Positions 20,701 to 31,745 of a DNA stretch of 64,000 nucleotides are shown here, in pieces. The notes under the pieces were generated by a model, which was not told the DNA's origin, searched no databases, and saw only the letters and a list, made by a program, of their open reading frames with translations. Both the position numbers and the translations under genes were made by a program. Origin of the DNA: Candidula unifasciata (lineage: Eukaryota; Mollusca; Gastropoda; Stylommatophora; Geomitridae); NCBI GenBank assembly GCA_905116865.2, contig CAJHNH020000710.1:117360-181359 (forward strand). The letters are read 5' to 3'. Positions within the stretch are counted from its first letter, which is position 1. Each line of letters begins with the position of its first letter.

Positions 20701-20850
20701 CCCAACGTTGGGTAAGTATATGACAAGACCCCCACACCCCTTGTATATATGGCAAGACCCCCACGGCCCCTCTAAAGTATATTGCAAGATCCCCAAGCAC
20801 TCCGGGAGTATATGGCAAAACACCCAATTGTGCCCCCCTCCCACAAATCC
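20701..20850. repeat. Short degenerate tandem repeat, ~38 bp x 4
   Basis: GTATATGGCAAGACCCCCAC-like units recur at about 20715, 20745, 20775 and 20808. The stretch opens with a perfect 12-bp palindrome, CCCAACGTTGGG (20701-20712). Confidence 0.6.
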
Positions 20851-21114
20851 TATAACAAAATATTATCAAAAACAAGACAATAAATCCTGCAACAAGGGAA
20901 ACATAGGTGGAAATATGTTCTGACCAGAATGTGTTCTTAATCTATAATTAAATACCGGTGTTAACAGATTAATTAGATCTGTAACTGTCAATATTCAAAC
21001 TGCTTATTAAAACAAAACAAAAATTCCTTTGCCTTTTTTTTTTTTGTAAATAGTTTTTAAAAAAATATTGTATTTATAATTAAAAGGATAAAATATTACA
21101 GGTTGCGAGTTGTA

Positions 21115-21315
21115 GCGGCTAGACGCTCACGTGCTGATCAGAAAGTCGTGGGTTTGCTCCCTGGATGAGCCGGACTTTAAAAAAAAATAACATTGACTTC
21201 TAAGTCGACCCAGCCTTGAGTGGGTACCAGGTGCATTCCCGGGAAGTTAAGGCAGCCGGCGTGATGCTGACCACATCACCCATCTTGCACCGTCTGGTCT
21301 ATAAAAATATAGGTA
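21115..21315 (+). repeat. tRNA-derived SINE (family 4)
   Basis: A tRNA-like head (TTGTAGCGGCTAGACGC as A box, GTGGGTTTGCTCCC as B box) is followed by a body CCAGCCTTGAGTGGGTACCA ... GATGCTGACCACATCACCCA. The body is shared, inverted, with 36195-36410 and 34195-34330. Those copies have their own B-box-like GGTTCGGATCC and the same GCTGACCA(T)ATC(A) core. Confidence 0.7.
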
Positions 21316-21739
21316 ACTGTTCTAAATCACAGATCTATCTGTATATATAACAGCATCTTCCGGTAATGTGTGGTCCTCCACCAATGCTTTCACTCTTGCA
21401 TCAACTTTTGGTGGCACTAAATCACAGCACTGTCTTGCAGGGTGATAACCACTATAAAGTACTGCTTAAAGTTACAAATTAAAGTCGAGAGAATTGACTC
21501 CATTGCACCGGGTTTTATCCAATATGGCTCATTCTTTCTCTGCAGAAAAGCTAGCTGCCTGCCAAGAGCCTTGCACAGGTCACAACTTCTGTAGCTCTGG
21601 CAATGATCCCTTAAGATCTTTGCAAAAATTGCACTCCTGAACTGAACGGTGGTCTGTTGGCAAAATGCCTACAGCTGGGATCGAACATGACACTCCAGAA
21701 TTAAGAACTCTCAAGTCAAAGACACCAATAAAAAACAAA

Positions 21740-22035
21740 AACACATGATACAACATGGAGACAGACATCAAGCAGACAATATGATACAACAAGAAGACAG
21801 ACAACCAGAAATATGATACAATAGGGAGGCAGACACCAACCAGATAACATGATACAATAAGGAGACCCACATCAACCAGACAATATGATAATAAGGAGAT
21901 AAGACACCATCTAAGACACAACAATATAACATGATACAATAAGGAGACAGACACTAACAAGATAACATGATACAATAAGGAGACAGACATCAATCAGACA
22001 ATAAGATATCAAGCAGACAATAAAATAGTGAGACT
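21740..22035. repeat. Degenerate minisatellite, ~40-50 bp units
   Basis: ACATGATACAATAAGGAGAC and close variants recur about seven times with irregular spacing. The short minus-strand frame over it (MMSVSLLYHVILL-like) is a product of the repeat. Confidence 0.7.
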
Positions 22036-22075
22036 TACACAAACCAAACAACAAGAGATATAATTGTGGCATAAA

Positions 22076-22118
22076 AGTGAGAGAGAGAGAGAGAAACTGG
22101 GGTGGGGGTTGAGAGGAG

Positions 22119-22150
<32 letters not shown>
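22076..22150. repeat. (GA)n microsatellite, interrupted
   Basis: Purine-rich GAGA runs at 22078-22094 and 22120-22150, immediately beside the target-site duplication of the following SINE. Confidence 0.9.
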
Positions 22151-22153
<3 letters not shown>

Positions 22154-22160
22154 TATGGGT

Positions 22161-22392
22161 TAGTTAGTTGCGTATCCTTTACAGGACGTTGCAGAACCAA
22201 CCCCAACAGCCCCTGGCTGTTGTGGGGTTTTTTAGGCAAATTTACGTCCAGTAGTTTGCCATTGCTTTCTGGGCGGTCGGCTTTCTTGATACCACTGTCG
22301 AAACCAATGCAAGGCGCATGGCCCGCAGCTGGGATCGAACCCGGCATCCCGGCATTACGAAGCCTTCGCATCGACTTAGCCACAGAGCGGAC
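22161..22392 (-). repeat. Full-length tRNA-derived SINE (family 1, ACTA tail)
   Basis: GGTTATGGGT flanks it at 22151-22160 and 22393-22402, a 10-bp target duplication. Read on the minus strand it has a tRNA-like head with TGTGGCTAAGTCGATGC (A box), a TTCGTAA anticodon-loop-like heptamer (CGT, Thr-like) and CGGGTTCGATCCC (B box). The body carries AAAGCAATGGCAAACTACTG and GGGGTTGGTTCTGCAACGTC, and the tail is ACTAACTAA. Related copies lie at 25945, 31633, 41310 and 52408. The tRNA-Thr origin is an inference from the anticodon loop. Confidence 0.88.
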
Positions 22393-22439
22393 GGTTATGG
22401 GTATTGATCATATTCTAGTAGATACACATGCATGTTTGT

Positions 22440-22560
22440 AGATAAGTTTGTGCACTGCACTGAGATTTTTCAGACTCAGGCTTGAGTTAGAAGAAAAACG
22501 GAGCACTTATGGGTTACGCCTGTGTGCCATGATGTTGATCCTTTGAATAAACATAAACAT
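22440..22560 (+). repeat. SINE family 2, 3' half
   Basis: GACTCAGGCTTGAGTTAGAA and GGAGCACTTATGGGTTACGC, then GCCATGATGTTGATCC. The same order occurs in the complete copy at 43088-43275, which has the tRNA-like head that is missing here. Confidence 0.8.
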
Positions 22561-22992
22561 AGATAAGTATACACGTATATGTATGTCTTATCTGTTTATG
22601 TAATATGTTTGTATTAAAACAGGTTTATACCAAAATTATAATCCAAGTATGGAAACATAAACTGACCAGATAAGAAAGTCCTTTTTTTTTTCAAAATTAA
22701 TATATAAAAAAAAGTTTATTAGACAAACAAGAAATCAAGGAAGATAGTTTACCATAAAGACATATTTCTACAGAGTACAGATGAACAATGGAAAAGAAAA
22801 ACATTAAAAATAAAACAAATGGCACTTGCAACAGCTAAAAAACAAATAATTCCCTGAAATGGTTGGAATTTGAAGATAAACTATGTGGGCAAGATAAAAT
22901 ATTTGAAACAAATTACTGTTAAGATCAGTCAGGTGCACAATATAAAAGGTATGAAATGAATGACTTGTCTTCTTTTCATTCATCCTAACAGT
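22561..22992. other. Non-coding stretch
   Basis: AT-rich. No gene or repeat is recognised apart from short A and T runs. Confidence 0.4.
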
Positions 22993-23252
22993 CTTCTTTC
23001 TTTCTTCTTCGTGTTCACCAGCTGCAAGCTCTGGCGGAAAGTTCTGGTTGTTCATCCACTTCTGGACTCTAGTCCTGTTCCAGAAACTAAGTGTACATCT
23101 GTTTCACAAGTCTGACTCATTTGCATGCAGACTGTTGGTTCCTTGCCTCTCAGGCAGATGTACTCTGACTTCGATGGAAGCTCCCAAATAGTCTACTCTT
23201 ATGCCATGCTTTTGGGCTGGCAGTGGGTCTACTCTTGTTTACCCCACAAATC
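22993..23252 (-). repeat. GAA-tailed SINE-like repeat, copy B
   Basis: This is the minus-strand copy of the family at 731-949 and the best conserved one. In reverse it reads TTTCTTCTTCGTGTTCACCAG, GAAAGTTCTGGTTGTTCATC, CACTTCTGGACTCTAGTCC and GCATGCAGACTGTTGGTTCC. It extends the 5' side of the family to about GTGGGTCTACTC. Confidence 0.8.
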
Positions 23253-23316
23253 CTACCAGTGATATCCAGATGAGAAGGCCACAGGTCTCTATAAAGGTTG
23301 TGGTTGCGGTGCATGT

Positions 23317-23552
23317 CCCCACTGATCCATACAGCTTGGTTTCTACCAGAAGGCCAACAGGCCAGACCCAGGATCTCTCCACTGCATGTAGAGAGGATGT
23401 CTGCAGTACAGGCTCAGTATTGTGTGGTGCCTGTCCCCACTGATCCATACAGCTTGGTTTCTACCAGAAGGCCAACAGGCCAGACCCAGGATCTCTCCAC
23501 TGCATGTAGAGAGGATGTCTGCAGTACAGGCTCAGTATTGTGTGGTGCCTAT
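23317..23552. repeat. 118-bp tandem duplication
   Basis: CCCCACTGATCCATACAGCT begins at 23317 and again at 23435. The second copy is nearly identical through AGGCTCAGTATTGTGTGGTGCC. The open frames over it arise from the duplication. Confidence 0.9.
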
Positions 23553-23589
23553 CCACAAGGACAAAGTTCTGAGTCCCCAATCTTGTATT

Positions 23590-23985
23590 TCTTGTACACA
23601 TGGCTGTGGAGTCTGTTGTACACATGGCTGTGGAGTCTGTTGTACATATGGCTGTGGAGTTTGTTGTACACATGGCTGTGGAGTCTGTTGTACATATGGC
23701 TGTGGAGTCTGTTGTACACATGGCTGTGGAATCTGTTGTACACATGGCTGTGGAGTCTGTTGTACACATGGCTGTGGAGTCTGTTGTACATATGGCTGTG
23801 GAGTCTGTTGTACACATGGCTGTGGAGTCTGTTGTACACATGGCTGTGGAGTCTTTTGTACACATGGCTGTGGAGTCTGTTGTACATATGGCTGTGGAGT
23901 ATGTTGTACATATGGCTGTGAAGTCTGTTGTACATATGGCTGTGGAGTCTGTTGTACACATGTCTGTGGAGTCTGTTGTATCTAG
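23590..23985. repeat. 24-bp minisatellite, ~16 units
   Basis: The unit is ATGGCTGTGGAGTCTG plus TTGTACAC, with the last dinucleotides alternating ACAC and ATAT. Because 24 is a multiple of three, several frames on both strands stay open for 130-200 codons. That is an arithmetic effect and not evidence of coding. Confidence 0.95.
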
Positions 23986-24644
23986 TTTACAATCTAAATA
24001 CAATTGTCTGTTTCTGGGTCTTCTTGTGATGAGAAGTTTGACTGATCAGGTCATCTTCTTCAGTGGATTCTTTAGTGTGTTTTGTTCCTAATTTTTTGCT
24101 AAGTAATTTGCTCTTTCATATCTTGTAATGAAATCACTTTGAAGTTCAATTAGGTGCACAAACGAAAAAACGTATGAAACCATTGCTTCTGATAAATGTA
24201 GGCAGCATAAATGACATAAAACAATCAATTGTACTGAATGCTATGTACATACTAAACTACAACCATGGACCTGAAATACTTTGGTACTGAGGATTTCATT
24301 ATCTGAAAATAACATACTATAAATATGTTGATCAAATACCTGCGATCTGGAAAGTTTTTCTATGGATTTCTTACAGAAACACATAACGTTTCTTCTAAAA
24401 AAATGTCTGAGATGTGTGATACTGTCTCATGATTTATTAACACTTTCAGCCCAAATATGTATTTCATGAAGTCTTCTTTTCATTAGCACTTGTAGCTCAA
24501 AGCAATAAGTATTAGGGTGTGAAAGGATCCAAATAATAATACTACTACTTGGTAAAAGGAATAGAAGAAACAATCATGATAGAATGGGTTAAAAACTGTA
24601 GCTGGATGAGATATAAAGAGTTCTGCTGACCCACTTTTAACAAT
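23986..24644. other. Non-coding stretch
   Basis: AT-rich sequence. No gene or repeat is recognised. Confidence 0.4.
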
Positions 24645-24920
24645 AATCAATTATTATTTTAAACCTCAAGTTACAACTAGTCTGCTTCACAAATGACAAG
24701 TAAATGTTTTGGCTAAAAAGTCTTCGTCAGCACACATAGACAAGGTTACAATTACAAACAAGAATACACAAAAATCACTTAATTGAGGTCTCTTTGAGAA
24801 AAATCCACGTCTGTCTGGCAAATTAAAGCTCTGAGATACATGTGAATACAGGAAATGAATACTAGCAAGAAAAATGTGTGGCAAGCAAAGACCGTAACTC
24901 AAAAATATTGAATAAAGCTG
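24645..24920. repeat. Dispersed repeat, copy 1 of 2
   Basis: Similar over its length to 38765-39010 in the same orientation. Shared blocks are CACAAATGACAAGTAAATG/CACAAACGACAAGTTAACG, GTGGCTAATGAG-like, TTCGTCAGCACA/TTCATCAGCACA, ATCACTTAA(T/G)TGAGG and AATACTAGC(A/C)AGAAAAA. Function unknown. Confidence 0.65.
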
Positions 24921-25944
24921 TATTGGCTGTTGTCCCTTATGCTAGCTGGAGCCTATTAGAAAGACAGTTCTCAAGAGACTGACTCTGTCACTTTGGTGGC
25001 TAGACTTGGTGGCCGTAACCTCCATGTTGATGACACCTTAGTCACTATTTGAATGGAACGCAAAAAAGAAAAGAAAATCCCAGATAACATCTTCAATCAA
25101 ATATTAGTTATATTGGGGTAACCCCATAGTTGCATGGTACCCTGCAGTCCAATGTGGGTAGATAAGCTAAATAATCCATGTTATGTGTTTACATGTAGAC
25201 ACATTCTAATGGAAGAAACGATGTTAGATTTAAAAAAAAAAAAAAACACAAATGTGTACAGTTTCTTGAATTTGAAGCGCAATTCTGGCAAGAAGGGGCT
25301 GTGTGTAAGGAAGATTTCAAACTGTGTACAACTAGTGTGCTACTGGAATACTTGGTATCTACAGTTTTACATTTGCTTTGAGAGACTGAGTATCTGTGAT
25401 TATGCCCAATGTGCTATAATATTGATTCTTAAATCAGTAACATATTTCATTTTTTTTCTACAGCTTTTAAACATTCAGTTTATAAGTATATACAAAGTCA
25501 GTTTCAAAATAATGTGAAAAGGGGTAGCATTCACCTTTACAATTCTATGACAAGTTATAAAAAAAAATAGATATGTATAAATACAGCCAAACTCTTGTAC
25601 TGGCAACCACGTGGTTTATGGAATAAAGACTCATCAAAGAACATGAGATAAACAGAATTAGAAAATAAGGTAAAAAAGGTTGTGAGCTGCACATGACAAC
25701 ATAGTGCAAACTGTTTGTAAGCCTATGCTTCATTGTGAGTTGAAGGGTATAAGAAGAGAAAGTTAAGCTATCATTCCTTTCAGGATGGATTTCATTATTG
25801 CATCTCATCCCATGATCCTCTTGTTTTTTTGTGGGGTCAAGGTGAATAATCAATAGCAAGAGGGTGCCTGTTTGTACATTTGTTTTGTAAATGGGAGTTT
25901 CATGGATTCTCTTATTTCTGTGTCCACCATTTACAGGCTCAGCT
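24921..25944. other. Non-coding stretch
   Basis: No gene is seen. TATGCCCAATGTGCTATAAT near 25400 resembles the TATGCCCAATGTGCAGTGAC near 50119, so a decayed SINE tail is possible. The open frames at 25134-25517 and 25545-25859 (minus) lack any recognised motif. Confidence 0.35.
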
Positions 25945-26150
25945 TCTCTGTGTCTGTAGCTTAGGGGTTACTAACCCAGTTTAAATCCAGCTGCAGGCAA
26001 TTTGGCAGCAGACTGCCTTATGTTGATTTTGACAATAGCATCGCGAGCTGATCGTTCAGAAAGCAATGACAAACTGAATATAAAAATTGCCTAAAAAACA
26101 ACAAACAGCCAACAAAGGCTGGAGCTGACTAGCAATGACAAGTAAATGAA
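25945..26150 (+). repeat. SINE family 1, decayed copy
   Basis: TGTAGCTTAGGGGTTAC (A-box-like), AGTTTAAATCCAGCTGCAGG (B-box-like), then TTCAGAAAGCAATGACAAAC and TTGCCTAAAAAACAACAAAC. These follow the landmarks of the full copy at 22161-22392, with about a quarter of positions changed. Confidence 0.65.
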
Positions 26151-26214
26151 ATGTAAGTGACTTTAAACTCTTTTTTAATCTCTAATTAATCCAGTTATAC
26201 TTTATTATTATTAT

Positions 26215-26470
26215 TCTTTCTAGTGTTCATCTCCTTAAATCCCGGCGCAGTTCTGGGTACATGTCCACTTCCGGACTGGTCTTAATCCAGACCTTGATTT
26301 TTGCATGCACATCTGTTTTACAGGTGTCTTATTTATTATGCAGACTGTTGGTTCCTTTCTCTCAGACTTTAAAGGAATTGCTCCTAATCAGATAGATTAA
26401 ACAACATGCTTGTTGGGGGGGGGGGGGGGGGAGCAGCGGGTCTATTCTTTGTTCTCCAGAATGGAACCCT
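26215..26470 (-). repeat. GAA-tailed SINE-like repeat, copy C
   Basis: The reverse landmarks GTCCACTTCCGGACTGGTC, GTGCACATC-like TGCATGCACATCTGTTTTAC and GCAGACTGTTGGTTCC are all present. A 17-nt poly(G) at 26415-26431 interrupts its 5' part. Confidence 0.7.
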
Positions 26471-27150
26471 GGAACCTACATATATTCACTGCATTTCTTT
26501 GAGTGGTCAAATAATCGATTCTCGGCTTGCTAGGCCAGCTGCAGGTTAAAGACTGAAAACCAACCTATGTAAGACCATTGAACTAGGCATGCCAGAGTCC
26601 CGTAGCTAATTGCTGCAGACCATCTGCAAAGTCAAAGACACATCCCTCAAATATATTTTCCGTGCTTGCCCTTAAAAGGGTGTGTGATATCACATCCATG
26701 CTGCGACTGTGAGCCTTTTAGCTCAACAAAAACAATTTCAACAAACTTGAATTGGTCACTTTTTACAACATGCTTTCACACGGTCGAAGGGTCTAGTTTT
26801 TTCTGCTCAAAATGAAAAATAAGGTCTCACACAAGCACTGAAAATATCTTATTTCAACACATGTAAAGTTGTTACATGCACAATGAAAAAATAGACAGCA
26901 CAACCAAATGCCTGTAAGGAAAACATAAATGAGCACAGGACAAAATCAATAATTTATTGACAACTCTATGGCAACACCTGGATTAAACTTAATTCTTATG
27001 CAGCTTGTTAACATGTGGCTTTCACAATCAAAGGTCACAAAGCAACAGAAATAAATCCCGCAAAACTCCCTACTGCCTGTCTCAGGTGAGGAGATAAAAG
27101 AGCCAGCAATGAAATGCAAATGTACATAACGGGTGAATGCCACAGTTAAC
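26471..27150. other. Non-coding stretch
   Basis: No gene or repeat is recognised. Confidence 0.35.
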
Positions 27151-27154
27151 CCAA

Positions 27155-27730
27155 GTCAGCACCAGTGTGTCACAGAGCACCAATGTATCACAGAGCATTA
27201 GTGTGTCATCAGTGTCACAGAGCATCCGTTTGTCACAGAGTACCAGTGTGTCATAGAGCACCAGTGTGTCATAGAGTACCAGTGTGTCATAGAGCACCAG
27301 TGTGTAACAGAGTACCAGTGTGTCATAGAGCACCAGTGTGTCACAGAGTACCAGTGTGTCATAGAATACCAGTGTGTCATAGAGCACCAGTGTGTCACAG
27401 AGTACCAATGTATCACAGAGCATTAGTGTGTCATCAGTGTCACAGAGCATCCGTGTGTCACAGAGCACCAATGTATCACAGAGCATTAGTGTGTCATCAG
27501 TGTCACAGAGCATCCGTTTGTCACAGAGTACCAGTGTGTCATAGAGCACCAGTGTGTCACAGAGCACCACTGTGCCACAGAGCACCACTACCTCACAGCA
27601 CGTGTGTCACTGAGCACTAGTGCGTCACAAATCATCAGTATGTCACAGAGCACTGGTATGTCACAGAGCATTAGTATGTCATAAAAAGCATTACTAGGTC
27701 CCACAGCACCAGTGTGCCACATATCTATGT
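27155..27730. repeat. 18-bp minisatellite, ~30 units
   Basis: Unit CACCAGTGTGTCA(C/T)AGAG with frequent two-unit variants (for example ATCAGTGTCACAGAGCATCC). Long open frames on both strands (MCHRAPV..., MVLCDTL...) are by-products of a unit length divisible by three. The array grades into diverged units after 27620. Confidence 0.93.
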
Positions 27731-27751
27731 GCCAGAAGAACCAATGCATCA

Positions 27752-29918
27752 TCTATATATATAAAAATCAATGTTTGTGTGTTTGTTTATGAGGTACAGA
27801 CTCAGAAACTACTGAACCGATTTAGCTGAAATTTTCAGGATATGTTTATTTTGATACCAGATTTTTACCCATCATGGTTTGAAATTCTACCTGTCATTGT
27901 TTGAGATAGGTGATGACATTTCTTGGAAAAATCTTCTAAACTAATATTTCCATTTTAGTGACATTTAATTAAAGCCACGTTTGTAAATGCGCATGCGTTC
28001 GTAAATGCGCATGCGCAGTAGTCGGAACGCAAGACCAACCATTCGCTGGCGAGATAGTACAGCCAACGCCTTCTCTAAAAAATAGAGCAGGCCGTGGTAC
28101 AGCAAACAAGACTATCTCTAGATCTGTGCAGGCAATGATTGTGACAATAACCATATTAGACACGATTTCTATTTTCTGTCTTTTCAAACAACCTTCTATG
28201 AGTTGGAGAGTAGCTGATGGATTTAAAAGGGGAGAGGGGGGTATCAAGGATTATCTCGACGTCTGCGCAGACAATGATTGTGACATTAACCGTGTTAGAC
28301 ATGTGCGATGTCTATTGTTGTGCCGCTTCAATAATATATCTGGAATATCTATGAGAAAACAATTGCCTGCAGTTTTGAGATGTGTTATAATTGTGACACA
28401 GTAGTAGGGACACACATCTCAAATAGTTTTATTCTCTTTTTGTTGCTCCGGTGGAGTGGTTGCTTGGCCGAATGGTTAGAACACCAGGCTCCCGTGCGGG
28501 AGACCAGGGTTTGAATCCGCAGTATTTTTTTTTTTTCGCGGGGGCAAAAAATAATCCTCACCTGCACTGTCATGGCGACAGCACTAGCCAAGAGGCCCTT
28601 AATACTAAAAAAAAAAAAAAATACAGATATGTGGGTAAACCATTTGATAATTAAATCTGACCATTTGGCATACTTATGATTTCATTTCAAACTTTACGAT
28701 TGCATGGTTACGCTCAATTTTCATAGATTTCCAATTATTTTCATTTACATTTAATTATTTCATCTGAGTTGGAATTTTAAGCTGTGCTGTTTACCATATC
28801 ATTTCTTAATTATGGTGTATTTTTCCTGTTTTCATTGCTTTTTTTTCTCCCAACTACTTCGATGAGGGAAAGAGTAGTCGGTGAATTGGGGGGGGGGGGG
28901 GGCACATACTGAGAGAGCTTTAGGTCACAGTAACTGCCTTGCCCACTCAAAGTAGCAGCAGCAGTAGTAGTTGTGGTTGGGTGGTTACATCGTAGTGCTG
29001 TCATGCCGGAGATTGCGGGTAGGTTAAGGCGTTCTTCTGTTGGGGAGCAAAATTATACATCATAACCTGACCAGTCCATGGCGACTGCACAAGCCGTGTG
29101 GCGCCAAATCTTTTGGCTCACAACTCCCTGTCTACTTCGATGGAAAACAGATAGCAGTGACATTATTTTAGCTATTGGTGGTGGCCGTGGTAGTAGTTGT
29201 ACTGGTACTTGAAGGATGGTGCGGTAAATATTACACTAGCCCCATTTACTATCTATTACAATTCCTGCTCCCCATTTTAGTCCGGATGGACAGGGATGTC
29301 AATGTCAGTTACAAAAAAAAAAATATCGCTAGGTGATGATTTTCAAATCCTTCGAAGAGGAAGAGAGCAGTAGTCGGTGGATGGGGGGAGGGGGGTGATG
29401 ACTGAAATTGTTAACTTAAAGAGCTTAACACATGATTTTAAAGATCTCATTACTTAATGTGTTTATATTTTACTAACGCTACCTCCGCTATTCAAATTTT
29501 TTTACGACTTACTTTGTTTTTTACAAGTACGGTAGAAGCTTTACTACCATCTTCTATAAAAATACAAACCATTTTTGTTACTGTGCTAATAACACCATTT
29601 AAACGACCACTAATATAAAGACACAATTATATGGTGCGTATTCTAAAGTTGGAAAACCAGACTATCTCTATACCTGTGCAGACATTAGCTATATTAGACA
29701 TGTGCGATTTCCATGGTGTTTCTTTTCCAAAATCCCTTGATGAGGGAGAGAGTAGTAGGTGGATTTGGTGGTTGTGGGGGATGGGGATCGAAGACTATCT
29801 CTATATCTGAGCAGTCAATGATTGGGGCAGTAACCATATTAGACACATGCGATTTCTTTTTTCTTTCTTTTCCATTTAGTCAAACTATGCCACAGCAAAG
29901 CGTGGCCAGGTACAGCTA
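27752..29918 (+). mobile_element. Helitron-like non-autonomous element
   Basis: The left end is A|TCTATATATATAAAAATC (TC at 27752), followed by the TTTGTGTGTTTGT and CTACTGAACCGATTTAGCTG motifs that I associate with Helitron left ends. The right end has a short hairpin, GCCAC ... GTGGC (29889-29906), then CAGGTACAG and terminal CTAG at 29915-29918 followed by T. Insertion between A and T without a target duplication fits. No Rep/helicase frame is present. Inside, a CTATCTCTATATCTG ... CATATTAGACA unit recurs near 28108, 28230, 29655 and 29790, and a GAGGGAGAGAGTAGTAGGTGG-like unit near 28198, 28861, 29354 and 29740. Confidence 0.75.
28447..28615 (+). repeat. tRNA-derived SINE inside the Helitron
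   Basis: TTGGCCGAATGGTTAGAAC (A box), GGTTTGAATCC (B box), then GGCGACAGCACTAGCCAAG and a poly(A) tail at 28604-28618. A diverged relative may lie near 28975-29110 (ATGGCGACTGCACAAGCCG). The parental tRNA was not assigned. Confidence 0.65.
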
Positions 29919-30141
29919 GTGGTATATAAATGTCATGGATCACTGATTCCCAATGAGATAAGAGACTTACAGACTCTTCTTATCTTTAAAGATCCCATAC
30001 TGTTTAATATTCATAACACACACACAAAAGCAAAAACAAAAGGGAGAAAGGGGGGGGGGGGGGGTTAAATTAAAATCGCAACAATTTGTCTAAATGGCAG
30101 TATGGACCGAGTGAGAATCACTGCTGTAGAATAGTTTAAAG
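29919..30141. other. Spacer between Helitron and hAT
   Basis: Contains a 15-nt poly(G) at 30050-30064. No gene is seen. Confidence 0.4.
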
Positions 30142-30770
30142 CAGGGCTATTCAACTGGCAGCCCGCGGGCCAGATGTGGCCCGTGGAGGATTAGCGAGTG
30201 GCCCACCGATCGTTACCACTGAAATGTAGTTTACTGAAAAATACAAAATTAAATCAGTCAATGTTTCTGTATAAATCTTCAAAAGCCAGTCATGTCGGAT
30301 GTTACAACAGGAAATGTTTGTCAGTTGTCTCTAAATGCGAAGATACAAGGGAACAGGCGTATAAACAGACAACACCACAACTGCAGGGAATGTCTCAGGC
30401 ATGGAAATGTAATTAGTTCATGATAAAACTTATTTCAAATAGCAGAACTCACCTGTTTGGAGCCAAAGGTAGAAAGTAATCGCTTCACTGGACAGTCAAT
30501 GATGGACAGGAGGCGTATGAAAATACCAGCCCAGGCCAGATAGTTAGCACTTAGATACTGAGAAACTCTCCTTAATGGTGACCACTAGTACACAAAGACT
30601 AATGACAATGGATTCTGCAGAATATTAGTGACACTAGACACAGCAGAACACATGCAGTGATTTTGTCATCAGATTTTTCTTGAACTTCCACACAGCAAGA
30701 CTTGGATAGCCGGACATGATTGTGTTTGAAGTTATCTAAATTTTAAAAATTTAGTTAAATACTTGATGAC

Positions 30771-31205
30771 ATGGCTGGTACTAGTAAGCGAGCAAAGTGG
30801 GAATGTGAAAATCGTGCATTCAACAATAACTGGACACTGAAGTATTTATTTATATCACTAACTATGCCTAATTCAAAACCAATATGCTTGCTATGCAACG
30901 AATGTGTGTCGGCAGTAAAGGAGTGCAACGTGAAGCTGCACTTTACAACGAAACATGCTGATTTTGGAAAATCATATCCAGAAGGTTTCACTGCTAGGAA
31001 ATCAAAGGTTGAGTCATTGATTTCTATTTATCAGCCTAGCAGCAGAATGTTTGTGCGAGCTTGTACTCAACAAGAAAAAGCTACAGCGGCTTCTTTGTAT
31101 GTTTCGTGGATATTAGCCAAAAAGAAACGGCCCTTCACTGACTCAGAAACTATGAAAGAATGCATACTAGCAATTCTGGACAAAATAGCAGTTGATAAAA
31201 TATAA
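30771..31205 (+). pseudogene. hAT transposase N-terminal part (zinc finger)
   Basis: It starts MAGTSKRAKWECENRAFNNN. A CLLCNECVSAVKECNVKLHF motif then leads to TTKHADFGKSYPEG, a BED-like zinc finger with the C..C ... H....H spacing seen in GTF2IRD2-, ZBED5- and SCAND3-type hAT transposases. EKATAASLYVSWILAKKKRP follows, as in those proteins. The frame stops at 31203-31205 just after LDKIAVDKI; similar proteins continue, and IPISDTRPYAKSKF can be read after further changes before the nested insertions. Decayed transposase rather than a domesticated gene, because of stops and insertions downstream. Confidence 0.85.
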
Positions 31206-31312
31206 ACAAGCGTGGCACATGCTGCTGAGCAAATCCCTATTTCTGATACTCGACCATACGCAAAATCAAAATTTTAAGAACTTAAGTTTTTGAACCTTCA
31301 ATAGAAAGCATA

Positions 31313-31616
31313 GAATGCCAGGAATAAAGCCAGTTTTACAGGTCATCAAAGAACAACAAATGAAATGGTTTGGACACCTAACAAGAATGCCCTGGTACTA
31401 TCTGCCACAGCGAGCCACACTAAAACGTTACAACGGGTATAAAGCGAGTGGAAGACCTCGGAAAAGATGGAGTGATGGCATTAAGAACAGCCTTACAGAA
31501 ATGAACATCAGTCTTAATAGTGCTCTTGACAGAGCTCATCAACGAACATTACATCTCCCCCCGACACTTCAATGAGGTACAAGGTGGAAGAGAAGAAGAA
31601 AAAGAAGAAGAAGAAG
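31313..31616 (+). mobile_element. 5'-truncated LINE end inserted in the hAT element
   Basis: AATAGAAAGCATA occurs at 31300-31312 and 31617-31629, a 13-bp target duplication. The insert encodes IKEQQMKWFGHLTRMP and SGRPRKRWSDGIKNSL and ends in GAAGAAGAAAAAGAAGAAG. These are the C-terminal WFGH..R and GRPRKRW motifs of APE-type LINEs and the GAA tail. Confidence 0.88.
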
Positions 31617-31632
31617 AATAGAAAGCATACAG

Positions 31633-31740
31633 CATGCAAACTACTGGATGTAAATTTGCCTAGAAAAACCACACAACAGCCAGGGGCTGTTGGGGTTGGT
31701 TCTGCAACGTCCTGTAAAGGATACGCAACTAACTAACTAT
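31633..31740 (+). repeat. SINE family 1, 5'-truncated, inserted in the hAT element
   Basis: AACTACTGGATGTAAATTTG, GGGGTTGGTTCTGCAACGTC and a final ACTAACTAACTA. Flanks ATACAGCA (about 31627-31634) and ATGCAGCA (about 31738-31745) look like a target duplication with one change. With SINE and LINE removed the hAT frame reads PSIESIQHAG then RIFFSVAIDKSTDI. Confidence 0.8.
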
Positions 31741-31745
31741 GCAGC

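Noticed and set aside
23298..24091. Long open frames (up to ~200 codons) on both strands
   Set aside because: They are produced by the 118-bp duplication and the 24-bp minisatellite; no start context, domain or codon bias supports coding.
27082..27620. Cys- and His-rich repetitive proteins on both strands
   Set aside because: Translation of an 18-bp minisatellite; the open frames follow from the unit length.
30771..31205. Domesticated zinc-finger gene
   Set aside because: It is flanked by hAT termini, followed by in-frame stops and nested insertions, and continues into decayed transposase sequence.
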